A stretch of 64,000 bases of DNA from Gonocerus acuteangulatus (taxonomy: Eukaryota > Arthropoda > Insecta > Hemiptera > Coreidae). The notes below the pieces were generated by a model. That model saw only the letters and a program-made list of their open reading frames with translations. It made no database searches and had not been told where the DNA came from. Position 1 is the first letter of the stretch; the number at the start of each line of letters is the position of its first letter. A program made the translations under genes and the position numbers. Below are positions 48,601 through 51,600 of the stretch, piece after piece. The stretch lies in contig OX328131.1 in NCBI GenBank assembly GCA_946811695.1, forward strand, positions 12,805,141 to 12,869,140. The letters run 5' to 3'.

Positions 48601-51600
48601 TATTTGAAACCCCGATTGAGTATATTAAACTGATGCTCTTTTATTGATTTATTTATTTATTTTTTTCTTTCATTCTTGTTGTTTATTTCACCTCTATCCT
48701 AATATTTCACTTCTTTGGGATTTAACATGAAATTTCTAATGGAGTTGCTTTGCAGTTTTAATATATATTCACACTTTTTTGCTTTGCTGTTTCATCTTGA
48801 AAGCTTTCTGCTTTAATACAAGAAATCCTTGGAGTATCCTATTATCCTATGTTTTAACCAAATCATCAGTTTGAGGTAATTGTTTTAATTTGTTTTTTTT
48901 TATTTGAAACGTAGGTGTGAGTAAATTGTGTGTTTTGTGCTATTTAGGTATAGTTTTAAAGTATGCGTTATGTTTTGTCCTTTACAGAAAAATCATTTGT
49001 TTCATTGTGTCTTTTAAACTAACAGTCTTATTATTGGCTGCTTGGGGTTTACTAATGATAAAAATATTCATTAATGAAAATTGTATTTAATGACGGAACT
49101 CCCATTAAGTTTATGTTATTTTATTTTTTGTTTTGTTTTGTGTTGGGGCATTACTTTTGTTTACTAGTTAATGATACTCTTTACGGAATACTCCCCCAAA
49201 GCAGAACCTTTTTAATTTTTCTGCAACGGAACCCAAAAATTTTCTGCAGCCCCATGCGGTTCAAGTTGTGTGTAATATGAACCGTGAGCGAGATAATCTT
49301 GAAGAATAATCGGAAATAAATGAGTGCTTGTAATATAGTTAAAGTAAATTTAATAATACAACAGTAATTTAACATTACAAACATGATAGAGTAAGAATAA
49401 TTCAATAAACAACAATAATATTATCTTTAGCAGTAGCACTTCGCACATCGGCGAATTCGAGTACACATTCTTTCAATGATCGATTTTATGATCGCATATC
49501 GATAGTTTTCATCCATTCGTATCGGGTTAAAATATGCCTCCTGTTGTTACAATAATGTATCGCTTTGGTAATTCGGTTATTCTATGGAATGCGTAGTTTC
49601 TCACGATTGATACACCGAATATCGACTTAGCAGAGCAGCTTTATTTCCTTTACATAATGCCTGACGTTTGTAGCGATGGTTATAGTTTGTGGAATGGAGA
49701 ATTTTCTGCAGAAAATAGTTTTTTTGACTTTCTACAGAAAATCTTTCTGCAAAAAATAATTTTATTGACTTTTTCTGCAGCCAATATTAAAAAAAAAAAT
49801 GGTCGGTCAGGCTGATCTTTCTGCAGCCCTTGTCGTCTTTCTGCGACAATGTCGCACTGTCGCCCATGCTGTCGATAGTTCTGCTATGGGGGGAATACTC
49901 TACTTAACAAGTTCGCCGCAGGGATGCATTCTTATCTACTATAGTAAGGAGTTCATTGTTTGTGTATGTTGAGTGCATTTATATAAATTTAATGATCCAA
50001 CTAGATTCTGAATATGATCCTCCTGATATTAAAATTTACACACACACTCACTGACACACACATATATATAGTCTAGGCCATAGTTTTTATGGCTCATGTG
50101 CTTCTAACGTAAAATGGTTCTCACAAAAAAAAAAAAAAAAAAAAAAAAAAAACTTTTTTAATGGCATGGCCGTGACATATATGGAGCTAATAAATAAATC
50201 TTATTTCTTAATTGGCATATAACTTTTGCTAGTGAATTTTCCTTAACTCCATTGATTGAATGGAGATCATTTGATTGAATTGAGATTGCAAAGGTTGATA
50301 TTGTTGGGATTCAGTCGTGAGATTTATAAAACATCAAAAAATGTGTTATATTTTCGATGTTTCACCTTGAGATTTGAACCTTCTCAGCTAAAATACATTG
50401 GAAATGCAACAACAAAAAAATTGCAGGGGCACATGGGGTCTGATTACACTTACCAAGCTGGTTTATAGGCAGTTCAGATAAGCCCTGGAGTTCAATTGCG
50501 CAAGTGCGAACGTCGGCGGGAATTTCTCCCTGTACTCTCACTTCTGTTCCACCATTTGCAAACAGGCATCTTTTTGAACAGGCAACGTTGTAGTCTAAAT
50601 TGTTTTCAGCCTTAGCTTTGGCTAAGTATTGATAAACATTAAACTCTAACTCCCTTGCTTGATCTCTCATAGCCTTCCCTAGTCCTAAACAAGACATAAT
50701 CAGTTTTTATTGAGTTTCACGTAGCATGTTGTTCATTGAAATAGTAATGCAAATGGCGGACCCGTCGGGAATAATTCATGCAGAATTTTGCACATGTGGG
50801 ATCTGAAATATCCCATCAAACTAAACGGCATTTAGATGCTCAGCATTAACACTGTGCGCCTAGGGCTGTGGATTCGATTTCCACTAGGGGGTGCAAAAAA
50901 TCTGTTTTTAATAAGGTGGTGTTAAAATAAAAATAAATGTAATAATCTGACAGTCCAGGTTGTTAACTTGGATCAATTTAAATTATTTTTCCTTACTTTT
51001 TGGGAGTTCTCAATATTTTTGTATAAAAAGTCTTTTTATTCACACCTGCTAAACTTTTTATTATTGATTCTTTTTAGTTTTAAAAGCAAATTTGTTTTCA
51101 ATTTTCTTTATTTTTTTTTCCCTCCCTTCAAATTCCTCAGAAAGCATAATCAATATAATTAAAATTGAAATCAAGTGCTATTAATATTTGAAATCCAATT
51201 TCTGGATTTTATTCAAATTCATATTCCATATTGCATTAAATATAAACGCTTAATTATTTGTACGCAGGTGAAAATACATACAACGGGGACCATTCAGATG
51301 CTCATCAAAGCACTTTCTCTCACAGCAGCAAGGAGGTGAGTTAACGACTTATAAGTTGCTTTAATTATTCATCGTTTTTACAGTTGAACTTGTAATAAGA
51401 TCATGTAGTTTTTAATTATTGCTGTGCGATATTTGAGAAATAGTTCAGTCATATCCCATTATAAAGAACCGTTAGGCATTTTGAAAAGAAATGCCTACAA
51501 TTTTGGTTCAAAAATGCATTGAGGTGCACTGTAACGAGGTTTACATAATTAAAAGTTATTTATGCTGAGGTTCATACATTTATTTATTATGTATGTAACA

